A stretch of 64,000 nucleotides of DNA. It comes from Kineosporia aurantiaca JCM 3230. GTDB lineage: Bacteria > Actinomycetota > Actinomycetes > Actinomycetales > Kineosporiaceae. The position numbers were made by a program, and so were the translations under genes. Below the pieces are notes generated by a model that did no database searches, had not been told where the DNA came from, and saw nothing but the letters and a program-made list of their open reading frames with translations. Where the stretch lies: the NCBI GenBank assembly GCA_000719025.1, contig JODP01000002.1, positions 558,001-622,000 on the forward strand, written 5' to 3'. Shown piece after piece: positions 1-8,524 of the stretch; position 1 is the stretch's first letter; each line of letters starts with the position of its first letter.

Positions 1-201
1 GACGCGGCGTATCAGGGCTCCACGCCGAGCTTCTGGGGATCGCTGAAGGGCCTGGGCGGCGCGGGGACATACTACCTGGGCGGCGCCTCGAACTGCGGCA
101 AGGCCCAGCCCGGGCAGTCCGCCTGGGTCAGCCACGGCGCTCCGGCCACCCTTTTCGAACAGGTCAAGGTACTCAACACTCGCGCCGAGGGGGGCCGATG
201 A
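1..201 (+). CDS. tldD: TldD metallopeptidase, C-terminal end (partial)
   Basis: Only the last 66 codons are in the window; the gene begins upstream. The residues include a Cys-Gly-Lys-Ala-Gln-Pro-Gly-Gln stretch followed by a Ser-His-Gly segment, typical of the TldD C-terminus. TldD pairs with TldE/PmbA as a heterodimeric zinc protease that degrades unfolded peptides and trims some modified peptides. The stop codon overlaps the start of the next gene in an ATGA arrangement, so the two subunits are translationally coupled. Identification rests on this tail plus the TldE neighbour. Confidence 0.85.
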   Translation, partial: DAAYQGSTPSFWGSLKGLGGAGTYYLGGASNCGKAQPGQSAWVSHGAPATLFEQVKVLNTRAEGGR

Positions 202-1586
202 GCTCGGACTTCGTCGAACTCGCCCTGGCCGAGGTGGCCCGGGCCGGAGCCGATCTCGGGGCCGCGGTGCTGGTCTCGCAGGCCTCCACGGTCAATCTCC
301 GGTGGGCACTGAGCGGGCTGACCACCAACGGGCTGACCTCGGCGCGCACGGTCACGGTGATCGTCGGGGCCCCGGTCTCCGGCGGCACTGGCGCCGGGGT
401 GCTGAGCCGGGTGGGTCTGGACGCGGAGGGCGTCCGCGCCCTCGTCGCCGACACCGTCGCCCTGGCCCGCAGCGCCGAACCGGCCGAGGACGCGGCTCCT
501 TTCGTCACCGGCGAGGAACTCCCGGGCTTCGCCGACCCGGCCGCCGAGACCGGCGCCTCCACCCTGGCCGGGGTGGCCGAGGCGCTCGGTGAGGTGTTCG
601 GCCGCTCCCGCGACCAGCAGCGCGAGTCGTTCGGTTTCGCCCTGCACGAGGTGGTCACCACCTGGCTGGGCACCACCGGTGGCCTGCGCTACCGGCACGA
701 GCAGCCGCGCGGCACCATCGAGCTGACCGGAAAGGCCGGGGCCCGCAGCCGTTCCGCCTACGTGGCCGGTGCCACCCGCGACTTCAGCGACGTCGACGTG
801 CTGGCGATGGACGACGAGATCGCCACCCGGCTGGGCTGGCAGGAACGCCAGATCGCGGTCCCGCCGGGCCGTTACACCACGATCCTGCCCCCGACCTCGG
901 TGGCCGACCTGATGATCTATTACTTCTGGTCGGCCGACGCCCGCACCGCGCACGAGGGCCGGAGCGTCTTCTCCCGGCCCGGCGGCGGCACCCGGGTCGG
1001 CGAGAAGATCACCGGCACCCCGATCAGCCTGTTCAGCGATCCCCACCGGCTCGGCCTGGGCTGCGCGGACCGGGTGCTGACCACAGTCTCCTCCTCCACC
1101 GCCTCGGTCTTCGACAACGGCCTGGCCGCCCCGGCGGCGTCCTGGCTGGACGCCGGCACGATCAGCGCCCTGCCGACCACCCGGCACACCTCCGGCCTGA
1201 CCGGGCTCCCGGTGGTCCCACCCGCCGAGAACCTGGTGCTCGAGGGCCAGGACGGCACCGGCAGCACGCTCGACCTGCTCGACGGCGTGCAGCACGGGCT
1301 GCTGCTGAGCTCGATGTGGTACATCCGCGAGGTCGACGAGCAGACCCTGCTGCTGACCGGGCTGACCCGGGACGGGGTCTACGTGGTGGAGAACGGCGAG
1401 GTGGTCGGGGCCACCACCAACTTCCGCTACAACGAGAGCCCGGTCGACCTGCTCTCCCGGGTCGAGGCCTACGGCGCCACCGAGATCTGCCTGAGCCGGG
1501 AGTGGGGCGAGTGGTTCACCCGCACCGCCATGCCGGCCCTACGCATCGATGGCTTCAACATGTCCACCATCGCCGAAGGCGCCTAA
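198..1586 (+). CDS. tldE: TldE/PmbA-family metallopeptidase subunit
   Basis: The 462-residue protein has the length and layout of the TldE/PmbA (peptidase U62) family. It is the partner of TldD in a cytoplasmic protease complex; in the known complex the zinc site sits on TldD and TldE is the non-catalytic half. The C-terminal part carries the family pattern around 'LLSSMWYIREVDEQTLLLTG' and the 'GEVV' strand before 'NFRYNESP'. The ATG overlaps the tldD stop by 4 bases. The gene ends just before a 22-bp repeat array and converges on the SDR gene. Confidence 0.88.
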   Translation: MSSDFVELALAEVARAGADLGAAVLVSQASTVNLRWALSGLTTNGLTSARTVTVIVGAPVSGGTGAGVLSRVGLDAEGVRALVADTVALARSAEPAEDAAPFVTGEELPGFADPAAETGASTLAGVAEALGEVFGRSRDQQRESFGFALHEVVTTWLGTTGGLRYRHEQPRGTIELTGKAGARSRSAYVAGATRDFSDVDVLAMDDEIATRLGWQERQIAVPPGRYTTILPPTSVADLMIYYFWSADARTAHEGRSVFSRPGGGTRVGEKITGTPISLFSDPHRLGLGCADRVLTTVSSSTASVFDNGLAAPAASWLDAGTISALPTTRHTSGLTGLPVVPPAENLVLEGQDGTGSTLDLLDGVQHGLLLSSMWYIREVDEQTLLLTGLTRDGVYVVENGEVVGATTNFRYNESPVDLLSRVEAYGATEICLSREWGEWFTRTAMPALRIDGFNMSTIAEGA

Positions 1587-1608
1587 CCCACCCCCACCCT
1601 GCCCCGCC

Positions 1609-1738
1609 GTGATCATGCACTTCCGCCCCCGTGATCATGGACTTTTACCCTCGTGATCATGGACTTCTTCCCCCGTGATCATGGAGTTTCTCCCCGGGCG
1701 AAAAGTCCATGATCACCGGGGTAAAAGTCCATGATCAC
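1609..1738. repeat. Phased 22-bp TGATCA repeats with inverted copies
   Basis: Four direct copies of GTGATCATG(G/C)A begin at 1609, 1631, 1653 and 1675, exactly 22 bp apart. Two inverted copies follow, with cores at 1711 and 1733, also 22 bp apart. Copies 2 to 4 can pair with the inverted copies to form a long hairpin. The array lies between the convergent tldE and SDR genes, where it could act as a two-way terminator or a protein-binding array. A related array lies at 32038-32147. The function is unknown. Confidence 0.9.
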
Positions 1739-1759
1739 GGAAGAAGTTGGGGGGGTGGG

Positions 1760-2533
1760 TCAGAGGCCTTGGGAGAGGCCGCCGTCGACGGAGAGCATGG
1801 TGCCGGTGACGAAACTGGCGGCGGGAGAGAGCAGGAACACCGCGGGGCGGGCGAACTCCAGCGGCTCGCCGTACCTTCCGAGCGGGATCCGGGCCTCCTG
1901 CTGTCGCCGGGTCTCCTCCGGCCGGCCGGCCGCCGCCTCCATCGAACGCACCCGATCGGTGTCGATCCGGCCCGGCAGAATGCCGTTCACCCGGACGTTG
2001 CGCTCCCCCAGCTCGTTCGCCAGGGTCTTGGCCGCCATCGCCAGACCGGGCCGCAGGCCGTTGGACAGGGCCAGGCCGGAAAGCGGCTCGCGGACCGCGG
2101 TGGACAGCACCAGCACCACCGAGCCGCCCTCTCTGGAGGACAGTTTGCCGATCGTCCGGGCCAGGCGCAGCGGGCCCAGGAAGGACTCCTCAAAGGCAAC
2201 CCGCCAGGCCCCGTCGTCGAGGTCCATCACCGTGCCCGGGGCCGGTTCGCCGACGCTGATCAGCCCGCCGTCCAGCCGGCCGTACCGGGCGACCGCGGCC
2301 GCCACCAGGCAGGTCTCGATGCCCGGCTCGCCGATGTCGCCGGCCACCGCGATCGCCCGCTCCGAGCCCCCCAGCGCGGCCGCCGTGGCCTTGAGCTCCT
2401 CCTCGTTCCGGGAACACAGCACCAGCCGGGCACCCTCCGCGGCCAGCAGCTCCGCACAGGCCCGGCCGAGCCCCTTCGACGCCCCCGTCACGACGTACAC
2501 CCGGTCCGAAAGACCCAGATCCATCGCGTTCAT
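1760..2533 (-). CDS. SDR-family oxidoreductase (divergent, no catalytic Tyr)
   Basis: This is a 257-residue Rossmann-fold short-chain dehydrogenase. The cofactor motif TGASKGLG lies near residues 17-24 and the C-terminal 'GTMLSVDGGLSQGL' is typical of FabG-like members. In the active-site region the sequence runs 'LSTAVREPLSGLALSNGLRPGLAMAAK': the usual Tyr four residues before Lys is Ala, as in a known SDR subgroup with a Ser-Asn-x-x-Arg-Pro signature. It probably reduces or oxidises a carbonyl or hydroxyl with NAD(P), but its chemistry may be non-standard. A second in-frame ATG at 2524 is possible. It diverges from pheA. Confidence 0.8.
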   Translation of the reverse strand: MNAMDLGLSDRVYVVTGASKGLGRACAELLAAEGARLVLCSRNEEELKATAAALGGSERAIAVAGDIGEPGIETCLVAAAVARYGRLDGGLISVGEPAPGTVMDLDDGAWRVAFEESFLGPLRLARTIGKLSSREGGSVVLVLSTAVREPLSGLALSNGLRPGLAMAAKTLANELGERNVRVNGILPGRIDTDRVRSMEAAAGRPEETRRQQEARIPLGRYGEPLEFARPAVFLLSPAASFVTGTMLSVDGGLSQGL

Positions 2534-2663
2534 CCCGTTCTTCGCAACTCAAGGTGACTGATCGAACACTCTAGAGCGCAAGGCCAGGTGAAACGCGGAG
2601 CGCACCTCCTCCGATCGGACCGAAGGTCGGATCCGGGCCGCCGTGCGGCATGATTTGCTCATC

Positions 2664-3521
2664 ATGATGACCCGTACCCGGCGGATCGCGTTCCAGGGCG
2701 ACCTGGGCGCCAATTCGCACATTGCCTGCACCGACGTCTACCCGGACTACGAGCCGGTGCCGTTCCCGACGTTCGAGGAGTGCTTCACCGCCCTCGGCGA
2801 CGGCTCGGCCGACCTGGCGATGATCCCGGTGGAGAACTCGACGGCGGGCCGGGTGGCCGACATCCACTACCTGCTGCCCGAGTCCAAGGTGCACATCATC
2901 GGCGAGTACTTCCTGCCGATCCGGCACCAGCTGCTCGGCCTGCCGGGCAGTCGGCTCGACCAGGTCAAGTCCGCCCGCAGCCACCCGCAGGCGCTCGACC
3001 AGTGCCGCAACTCGCTGCGCGAGCTCGGCATCACCCCGGTCACCGCGACCGACACGGCCGGCAGTGCCCGGGAGATCGTCGCGATGGGCGATCCGTCGGT
3101 GGCCGCGATCGCGCCCCGGCTGGCCGCCTCGGTCTACGGCCTGGACATCCTGCGGGAGAACTTCGAGGACGAGGACCACAACACCACCCGGTTCATCATC
3201 CTCTCCCCCGAAAACCTGCGGGCCGCCGCCGGAGTCGGGCCGATCGTCACCACTTTCGTGTTCGGCGTGCGCAACATCCCGGCCGCGCTGTACAAGGCGC
3301 TGGGCGGTTTCGCCACGAACGGGGTGAACATGACCAAGCTGGAGAGCTACATGGTGGGTGGGCATTTCACCGCCACCCGGTTCCTCGCCGACATCGACGG
3401 CCACCCGGACGAGCCGCACGTGGCCCGGGCCTTCGAAGAACTCGGCTTCTTCGCCGAGGTGCGGATCCTGGGTGTGTACCGCGCCGCGCCGTTCCGCGAA
3501 CAGCAGCGGGTGCGGCTCTAG
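2664..3521 (+). CDS. pheA: Prephenate dehydratase
   Basis: This enzyme converts prephenate to phenylpyruvate in phenylalanine biosynthesis. The catalytic domain starts at 'RIAFQGDLGANSH', contains 'IPVENSTAGRV' and ends with the 'HNTTRFIIL' TRF motif. A C-terminal ACT domain with 'TKLESYMVGGHF' is the phenylalanine-sensing, feedback-inhibition module. Tandem ATGs occur at 2664 and 2667, and a GTG at 2643 is also in frame; no clear ribosome binding site decides between them. The stop is 3 bp from the convergent SURF1 stop, leaving no room for a separate terminator. Confidence 0.9.
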   Translation: MMTRTRRIAFQGDLGANSHIACTDVYPDYEPVPFPTFEECFTALGDGSADLAMIPVENSTAGRVADIHYLLPESKVHIIGEYFLPIRHQLLGLPGSRLDQVKSARSHPQALDQCRNSLRELGITPVTATDTAGSAREIVAMGDPSVAAIAPRLAASVYGLDILRENFEDEDHNTTRFIILSPENLRAAAGVGPIVTTFVFGVRNIPAALYKALGGFATNGVNMTKLESYMVGGHFTATRFLADIDGHPDEPHVARAFEELGFFAEVRILGVYRAAPFREQQRVRL

Positions 3522-3524
3522 CGC

Positions 3525-4502
3525 CTAGCGGTAGGTGGCCCGGGTGATGGCCGGGGGCTCCTCGTCCTCGTCGTCATCCGGGTCCCCGTCTGCGTCGGCG
3601 ACCCCGTTGCCGGGCCAGTCGTCCTCCTCGTCGCGCCGGCGCACCTCACGGACCATCGCCACCCCGAACAGGCCGTAGGCGATCACCGCGAAGGCTTCCC
3701 ACTGGACGAAGTAGGAGAAGTTGACGCCGATGTCCGCGGAGTCCGGCGGGTCGGTCGGGATCGGGGTGTCCGTCGCAGCCGGGTTCTCGCTGACCAGAGC
3801 GCCGAAGGCACCCACCACCCGTCCATCGGTGCCGACCCCGGTCTGCCGGGTTAGGGCAGCCACGTTGAGCCGGATGGCCTGACCTGCCGGCGCGGAGCGG
3901 TTGGTCGCATCCTCGCTGGGACGCAGCCGGGCCACCACCGTGACCTGACCGCTAGGGGCGGCCGGGATGCTGTCCGGATGCAGCGCGTCCTTACTGCCGG
4001 CCGGGATCCAGCCGCGGTCGACGAACAGCACCGCGCCGTCGGTGGTGCGCAGCGGCACCACCACCTCGTAACCGTTCTGGCTGTTGCCGCCGGTGCCGAT
4101 CGTGCCCGCCGCAGCCGCCTGAGTGCTGTTCGGCCGGTTGCGCAGGAGGATCGTGGCGCCGGACTCGTACCTCCCGGTAACGGTGACCTGGCGCCACTCC
4201 AGGGTTTTCGGCAACTCGCCGGACGGGGTCTGCTCGGCGGCCGGGATCAGCTGGGCCAGGGGCACCGGAGTGGCGTTGTAGTTCTCCTTGACCAGGTGGT
4301 TACGCGCCTCTTTGGCCTCGTGGCGGTGCAACTGCCAGCGGCCGAGGAAGAAAAAGATGATGGTCAGGATGATCACCCCGGCCAAAGCCTTCTGCCAGGA
4401 GCGCTCCCGGAGCAGGCCGACGGAGGCCCGGGTGGTGCTCCAGGCGCCGCGAGTGGGTTCCTCGTCCTCTTCGGGAGTCACCGGAGGCGTATCTAGGCTC
4501 AT
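3525..4502 (-). CDS. SURF1-family cytochrome oxidase assembly protein
   Basis: SURF1 proteins are membrane factors that help mature haem-copper cytochrome c oxidase. This one has the usual two membrane helices: an N-terminal one ending in the 'GRWQLHR' family motif, and a C-terminal one around 'AFAVIAYGLFGVAMV' preceded by 'NFSYFVQW'. The region between them is extracytoplasmic. The acidic tail (DDDEDEE) is common in actinobacterial members. The ATG at 4502 overlaps the stop of the upstream small gene in an ATGA arrangement, so they form an operon. The longer reading frame upstream belongs to another frame's gene. Confidence 0.87.
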   Translation of the reverse strand: MSLDTPPVTPEEDEEPTRGAWSTTRASVGLLRERSWQKALAGVIILTIIFFFLGRWQLHRHEAKEARNHLVKENYNATPVPLAQLIPAAEQTPSGELPKTLEWRQVTVTGRYESGATILLRNRPNSTQAAAAGTIGTGGNSQNGYEVVVPLRTTDGAVLFVDRGWIPAGSKDALHPDSIPAAPSGQVTVVARLRPSEDATNRSAPAGQAIRLNVAALTRQTGVGTDGRVVGAFGALVSENPAATDTPIPTDPPDSADIGVNFSYFVQWEAFAVIAYGLFGVAMVREVRRRDEEDDWPGNGVADADGDPDDDEDEEPPAITRATYR

Positions 4503-4705
4503 GCCAGCTCCTCGGTGCTCACGGTCTCCTTCAGGAAACCCCGCAGGCTCAGGAAGTCCTCGAGGGTGGCCCGGTGCTCGTCGCAGGCGGTCCAGACCTT
4601 GCGCCGCTCCGGCGTGTGCAGCTTGGGGTTGTTCCAGCGCAGGGCCCACACCGCGGGCTTTCGGCAGCCGCGTGCGCTGCACACCGGCGCCTGGGGTTCG
4701 GTCAC
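4499..4705 (-). CDS. Small zinc-ribbon-like protein upstream of SURF1
   Basis: A 68-residue protein starting at a GTG at 4705. It contains 'CSARGCRKPAVWALRWNNPKLH' followed by 'WTACDEH', giving Cys-x4-Cys and Cys-x2-His pairs that could bind one zinc ion. I recognise it as a conserved actinobacterial small protein usually next to SURF1, sometimes mislabelled as acetone carboxylase. Its stop overlaps the SURF1 start, so the two are probably made together. A longer in-frame extension to 4837 has atypical composition and is less likely. No function is established. Confidence 0.75.
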   Translation of the reverse strand: MTEPQAPVCSARGCRKPAVWALRWNNPKLHTPERRKVWTACDEHRATLEDFLSLRGFLKETVSTEELA

Positions 4706-4863
4706 CTGACCAGTGTGCCAAAAGGCGGACGCCGGGCGGCCACGGGGGATGCCGCCCGGCGTCCATTCGCGCACCCCGACGGGGGATGCAGGGCGCGCGG
4801 CATCAGTATGACACGACCCGGTGTCAGTCTGACCCATGAATCAGGAGGCCATTCGTGTGACTC

Positions 4864-5373
4864 TTATTTCGACTGTTCGGGCGAGGGGTGCGAATCGGCC
4901 AGCGATCTCGGCGTCTCGGCGACCAAAGTCCGCTCAGACGGGCCGGAATCGGACGAATTTTCGTCAATCGGGCGTTCTGGCGGATGAATCGTGATGATCA
5001 CGTCCGGGTCCGGCGCGGCGGTGGTGGGCGCGGACGGCAGGACGAACCGGTTCTGCGGGGTCACCGGGGTTGCCCCGGCCCCGGCGCGGGTGTCGACGGC
5101 ATTGGCCATCACCACCGCGACGTAAGGAAGGATCACCGCGCCGACCGCGAAGATCCACCATGACCAGTGGTGCCACCGAGCATGAATGACGATGGCCAGG
5201 ATCACGCAGAGCACGCGGACGCTCATCGAGATCAGGTAACGCCGGATCCGCGCATCCAGGTCGTCGGAATGCGGAGAGACGGCACCGGTGATGCTGTGCA
5301 CCGGTTCATCGGCCGTCGATCGACTCGAACGGCCGGCCGCCCGTTTCGGGACGGGCGCTTCGCCTCTGTTCAT
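4864..5373 (-). CDS. DUF3099 membrane protein
   Basis: About 169 residues. The central part shows the DUF3099 pattern: 'SITGA', then 'RIRRYLISMSVRVLCVILAIVI', a short loop and 'WWIFAVGAVILPYVAVVMANA', giving two membrane helices. The C-terminal tail is long, Pro/Thr- and acid-rich, and probably cytoplasmic and disordered. The ATG at 5373 is chosen because the upstream extension lacks DUF3099 similarity; a GTG at 5472 is possible. Function is unknown. Confidence 0.75.
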   Translation of the reverse strand: MNRGEAPVPKRAAGRSSRSTADEPVHSITGAVSPHSDDLDARIRRYLISMSVRVLCVILAIVIHARWHHWSWWIFAVGAVILPYVAVVMANAVDTRAGAGATPVTPQNRFVLPSAPTTAAPDPDVIITIHPPERPIDENSSDSGPSERTLVAETPRSLADSHPSPEQSK

Positions 5374-5494
5374 CCACACCACCGTACGCCTGCCCACGGC
5401 GAGGATGACATCGGGCCGACTGCCCGGGGGCGCTTGGTTCTTTTCTGCGCCCCCGGCCGTCGGCACGATCACAAGGTTCGGTTGGTGCCCTTAC

Positions 5495-5713
5495 TCAGTG
5501 CTGCTTGGCCTTACCTCGGGTGGCTCCACCCCGGCCTCGCAGCTGAACCTCGTTCTCGGTGAGGATGCGATGGACGAAACCGTAGGAACGTCCCGTTTCC
5601 TCCGCCAGGGCACGGATACTCGCGCCCGACGAGTACTTCTTCTTCAGCTCGCCTGCCAGTTTCGAACGGTCGGTGCCCGTGATCCGGGCTCCCTTCTTGA
5701 CACTCTCGGCCAC
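5495..5713 (-). CDS. Small helix-turn-helix protein
   Basis: A 72-residue protein starting with GTG at 5713, preceded at good spacing by an AGGAGG ribosome binding site. It reads 'MAESVKKGARITGTDRSKLAGELKKKY' and then a compact helix-turn-helix 'SIRALAEETGRSYGFVHRIL', ending in a basic Arg/Gly/Lys tail. It is a widely conserved actinobacterial DNA-binding protein of unknown target, resembling the recognition domain of Hin/resolvase-type HTH. It sits downstream of the ABC-F gene in the same direction with a 137-bp gap. Confidence 0.82.
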   Translation of the reverse strand: MAESVKKGARITGTDRSKLAGELKKKYSSGASIRALAEETGRSYGFVHRILTENEVQLRGRGGATRGKAKQH

Positions 5714-5850
5714 GAATCCTCCTCGAACGTGTGTCGTTCTTGACCATGGTGATCGCGAGTCGGTGATCGGGCCAGTCGACGCGACACGCAAAGTGACGCC
5801 TCGGACCATATTTTCGGCTGTGACCAGGGAAGCTTCGTCCGAAACGCCAC

Positions 5851-7449
5851 TTACGCCAGGGTCACCAGGTCCAGATAGTCACGGTTCCAGAGGTCTTCCT
5901 CGCCGTCCGGCAGGAGAACCACCCGTTCGGGGTTGAGCGCCTCCACGGCGCCCTCGTCGTGGGTGACCAGGATGATGGCGCCCTCGTAGCGACGCAGCGC
6001 GTCCAGCACCTCTTCCCGGCTGGCCGGGTCCAGGTTGTTGGTCGGCTCGTCCAGCAGCAGCACGTTGGCCCCGGAGACCACCAGAGTGGCCAGGGCCAGC
6101 CGGGTCTTCTCACCGCCGGACAGCACCCCGGCCGGCTTCTCCGCGTCGTCGCCGCCGAACAGGAACGAGCCGAGCACGGTCCGGATCTGGGTGTCGTTCA
6201 GGTCCGGCGAGGCGGTGCGCATGTTCTCCAGCACGGTGCGGTCGGTGTCCAGGGTCTCGTGCTCCTGGGCGTAGTAGCCCAGCCGCAGACCGTGACCGGA
6301 GATCACCTCGCCGGTGTCCGGCTTCTCGATGCCGCCCAGCATCCGCAGCAGCGTGGTCTTGCCGGCGCCGTTCAGGCCGAGCACCACCACCCGGGAGCCG
6401 CGGTCGACGGCCAGCGAGACGTCGGTGAAGATCTCCAGGCTGCCGTAACTCTTGCTCAGCCCCTCCGCGGTCAGCGGGGTCTTGCCGCACGGCGCCGGCT
6501 GCGGGAACCGGAGCTTGGCCACCTTGTCGGCCTTGCGGGTCTCCTCCAGGCCGGAGAGCAGCTTCTCGGCCCGCTTGGCCATGTTCTGGGCCGCGGTCGC
6601 CTTGGTCGCCTTGGCCCGCATCTTGTCGGCCTGCTGGAGCAGGATCGAGGCCTTCTTCTCGGCGTTCTGCCGTTCCCGGCGGCGGCGCTTCTCGTCGGTC
6701 TCGCGCGCCTCCAGGTACTTCTTCCAGCCGACGTTGTAGACGTCCAGCGCGGAGCGGTTCGCGTCCAGGTGGTAGACCTGGTTCACCACCACCTCGAGCA
6801 GCTCCACGTCGTGGCTGATCACGATCAGGCCGCCGTTCCAGACCTTGAGGAAGTCGCGCAGCCAGGAGATCGAGTCGGCGTCCAGGTGGTTGGTGGGCTC
6901 GTCCAGCAGCAGCGTGTCGGAGCCGGAGAAGAGGATCCGGGCCAGCTCGACCCGGCGGCGCTGACCACCCGAAAGGGTGCCCAGCGGCTGCTCCAGCACC
7001 CGGTCCGGCAGGCTCAGGCTGGCGCAGATGGTGGCCGCCTCGCTCTCCGCCGCGTAGCCCCCGCCGGCCGTGAACTCGGCCTCCAGCCGGGAGTACCGCT
7101 CCATCGCCGCGTCCCGGGTCTCCTCCACCACGCTGGCCATCTCGCCCTCGGCCACCCGCATCCGGCGGATCACGTCGTCGAGGTTGCGGGCGCTGAGCAC
7201 CCGGTCGCGGGCCAGGATGGACAGGTCGGCGGTGCGCGGGTCCTGCGGGAGGTAGCCGATCGCTCCGGTGCGGGTGACCGTGCCCCCGGCGGGCTGGCCC
7301 TCACCGGCGAGCACCTTGGTCAGCGTGGTCTTACCGGCGCCGTTGCGGCCGACCAGCCCGACCCGCTGACCCGGGCCGACCCGGAAACTGGCGTTCTCCA
7401 CCAGCAGGCGGGAGCCGGCGCGCAGCTCTACAGCGTTGGCGACGATCAT
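5851..7449 (-). CDS. ABC-F family ATPase
   Basis: A 532-residue soluble protein with two ATP-binding cassettes and no membrane segments, the hallmark of ABC-F translation factors. Cassette 1 has Walker A 'GRNGAGKTT', signature 'LSGGQRRRVELAR' and Walker B 'LLLDEPTNHLD'. Cassette 2 has 'GLNGAGKTT', 'LSGGEKTRLALA' and 'LLLDEPTNNLD'. Between them is the charged helical P-site tRNA-interaction linker rich in Lys/Arg. Such proteins act on the ribosome in elongation control or antibiotic protection; which applies here cannot be read. The ATG at 7449 (MIVANAVEL) is the family's standard start. Confidence 0.9.
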   Translation of the reverse strand: MIVANAVELRAGSRLLVENASFRVGPGQRVGLVGRNGAGKTTLTKVLAGEGQPAGGTVTRTGAIGYLPQDPRTADLSILARDRVLSARNLDDVIRRMRVAEGEMASVVEETRDAAMERYSRLEAEFTAGGGYAAESEAATICASLSLPDRVLEQPLGTLSGGQRRRVELARILFSGSDTLLLDEPTNHLDADSISWLRDFLKVWNGGLIVISHDVELLEVVVNQVYHLDANRSALDVYNVGWKKYLEARETDEKRRRRERQNAEKKASILLQQADKMRAKATKATAAQNMAKRAEKLLSGLEETRKADKVAKLRFPQPAPCGKTPLTAEGLSKSYGSLEIFTDVSLAVDRGSRVVVLGLNGAGKTTLLRMLGGIEKPDTGEVISGHGLRLGYYAQEHETLDTDRTVLENMRTASPDLNDTQIRTVLGSFLFGGDDAEKPAGVLSGGEKTRLALATLVVSGANVLLLDEPTNNLDPASREEVLDALRRYEGAIILVTHDEGAVEALNPERVVLLPDGEEDLWNRDYLDLVTLA

Positions 7450-7606
7450 GGTGAGGAAACTCCTGCAGGAAGATCTCGGAAGGGGCGTCTGTCGATGCGG
7501 GCGCCCGGTACCTACCCGATAGTGAGCAGTCGAACCGCACCAAACGTGATGGCAGCATTCTACGGGGGCGGTGGCGCCCAGTCGTTCCAAGGGATCAGGG
7601 GTTGGC

Positions 7607-8524
7607 GTGGGTATCGAGTTCGATGACGACCGGGTGGACACCGGCGGGGTGGACGACCGGCGCGGCGGTGGCATCGGGCTGGGCGGCGGCGGGCTGGCCC
7701 TGGGCGGCGGCGCGGGGGTGATCGGCGTGGTGATCTATCTGCTGGTCGCGGTGCTCGGCGGCGGGGACGGCGGCTCGTCCGGGTTCCCGCAGCTCGGCGC
7801 GGGCAGCGCGAACAGCACCGGCCAGCAGGAATCGTCGCAGGAGCTGAACGACCGCTGCAACGCCGACGGTGCGCTGGACAAGTACACCGACTGCCGGCTG
7901 ATCAAGGTCTACGACATCGCGGACAGCACCTGGGACGACGAGTTCGGCAAGCGTGGTCTCGACTACCACGCGCCGAAGCTGGCCTTCTTCGACAACGCCA
8001 CGAACACCGGCTGCGGCCAGGCCTCCTCCTCCGTCGGGCCGTTCTACTGCCCGGCCGACGAGGAGATCTACCTGGACCTGAACTTCCTGGACCAGCTGCA
8101 GAAGGACTACGGCGCTCAGGGCACGTTCGCGCAGGCGTACATCCTGGCCCACGAGTACGGCCACCACCTGCAGAACCTGCTCGGCACCGAGGCCCAGATG
8201 CGGCAGGCCCAGCAGAAGAACCCGGACAAGGAGAACGAGTACTCGGTGGCCCTCGAGCTGCAGGCCGACTGCTACGCGGGCGTCTGGTCCACCCTGGCCG
8301 ACCAGCAGAAGAGCGGGATCGACCTGACCAAGGGCAACATTGCCGAGGCGCAGAAGGCCGCCCAGGCGGTCGGTGACGACCGGATCCAGAAGAAGGCCAC
8401 CGGGAAGGTCGACCAGGACTCCTGGACGCACGGCTCGGCGGCCCAGCGCAAGGAGTGGTTCACCACCGGCTACTCCAGCGGCGACATCGATCAGTGCGAC
8501 ACGTTCGGCGCGCTCGGGCTGTAG
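7607..8524 (+). CDS. YpfJ-type neutral zinc metallopeptidase
   Basis: A membrane-anchored peptidase. The N-terminus has the family's 'FDDDRVDTGGVDDRRG' segment, a Gly-rich stretch and one membrane helix ('GVIGVVIYLLVAVLGG'). The catalytic motif 'HEYGHH' and downstream 'ELQADCYAG' supply the zinc ligands, as in the neutral zinc metallopeptidase family (PF04228). A GTG at 7607 with AGGGG upstream gives the usual N-terminus; a GTG at 7571 is in frame. The last 34 bp overlap the convergent GGDEF gene on the other strand. Confidence 0.87.
   Translation: MGIEFDDDRVDTGGVDDRRGGGIGLGGGGLALGGGAGVIGVVIYLLVAVLGGGDGGSSGFPQLGAGSANSTGQQESSQELNDRCNADGALDKYTDCRLIKVYDIADSTWDDEFGKRGLDYHAPKLAFFDNATNTGCGQASSSVGPFYCPADEEIYLDLNFLDQLQKDYGAQGTFAQAYILAHEYGHHLQNLLGTEAQMRQAQQKNPDKENEYSVALELQADCYAGVWSTLADQQKSGIDLTKGNIAEAQKAAQAVGDDRIQKKATGKVDQDSWTHGSAAQRKEWFTTGYSSGDIDQCDTFGALGL

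Noticed and set aside
1609..1738. CRISPR-like appearance of the 22-bp array
   Set aside because: Units are only 22 bp including spacer, the variable part is about 9-10 bp, copies occur in both orientations and no cas gene is present.
5959..7626. Long + strand open frame opposite the ABC-F gene
   Set aside because: Low-complexity Val/Gln/Leu/Gly translation; the opposite strand has full ABC-F motifs.
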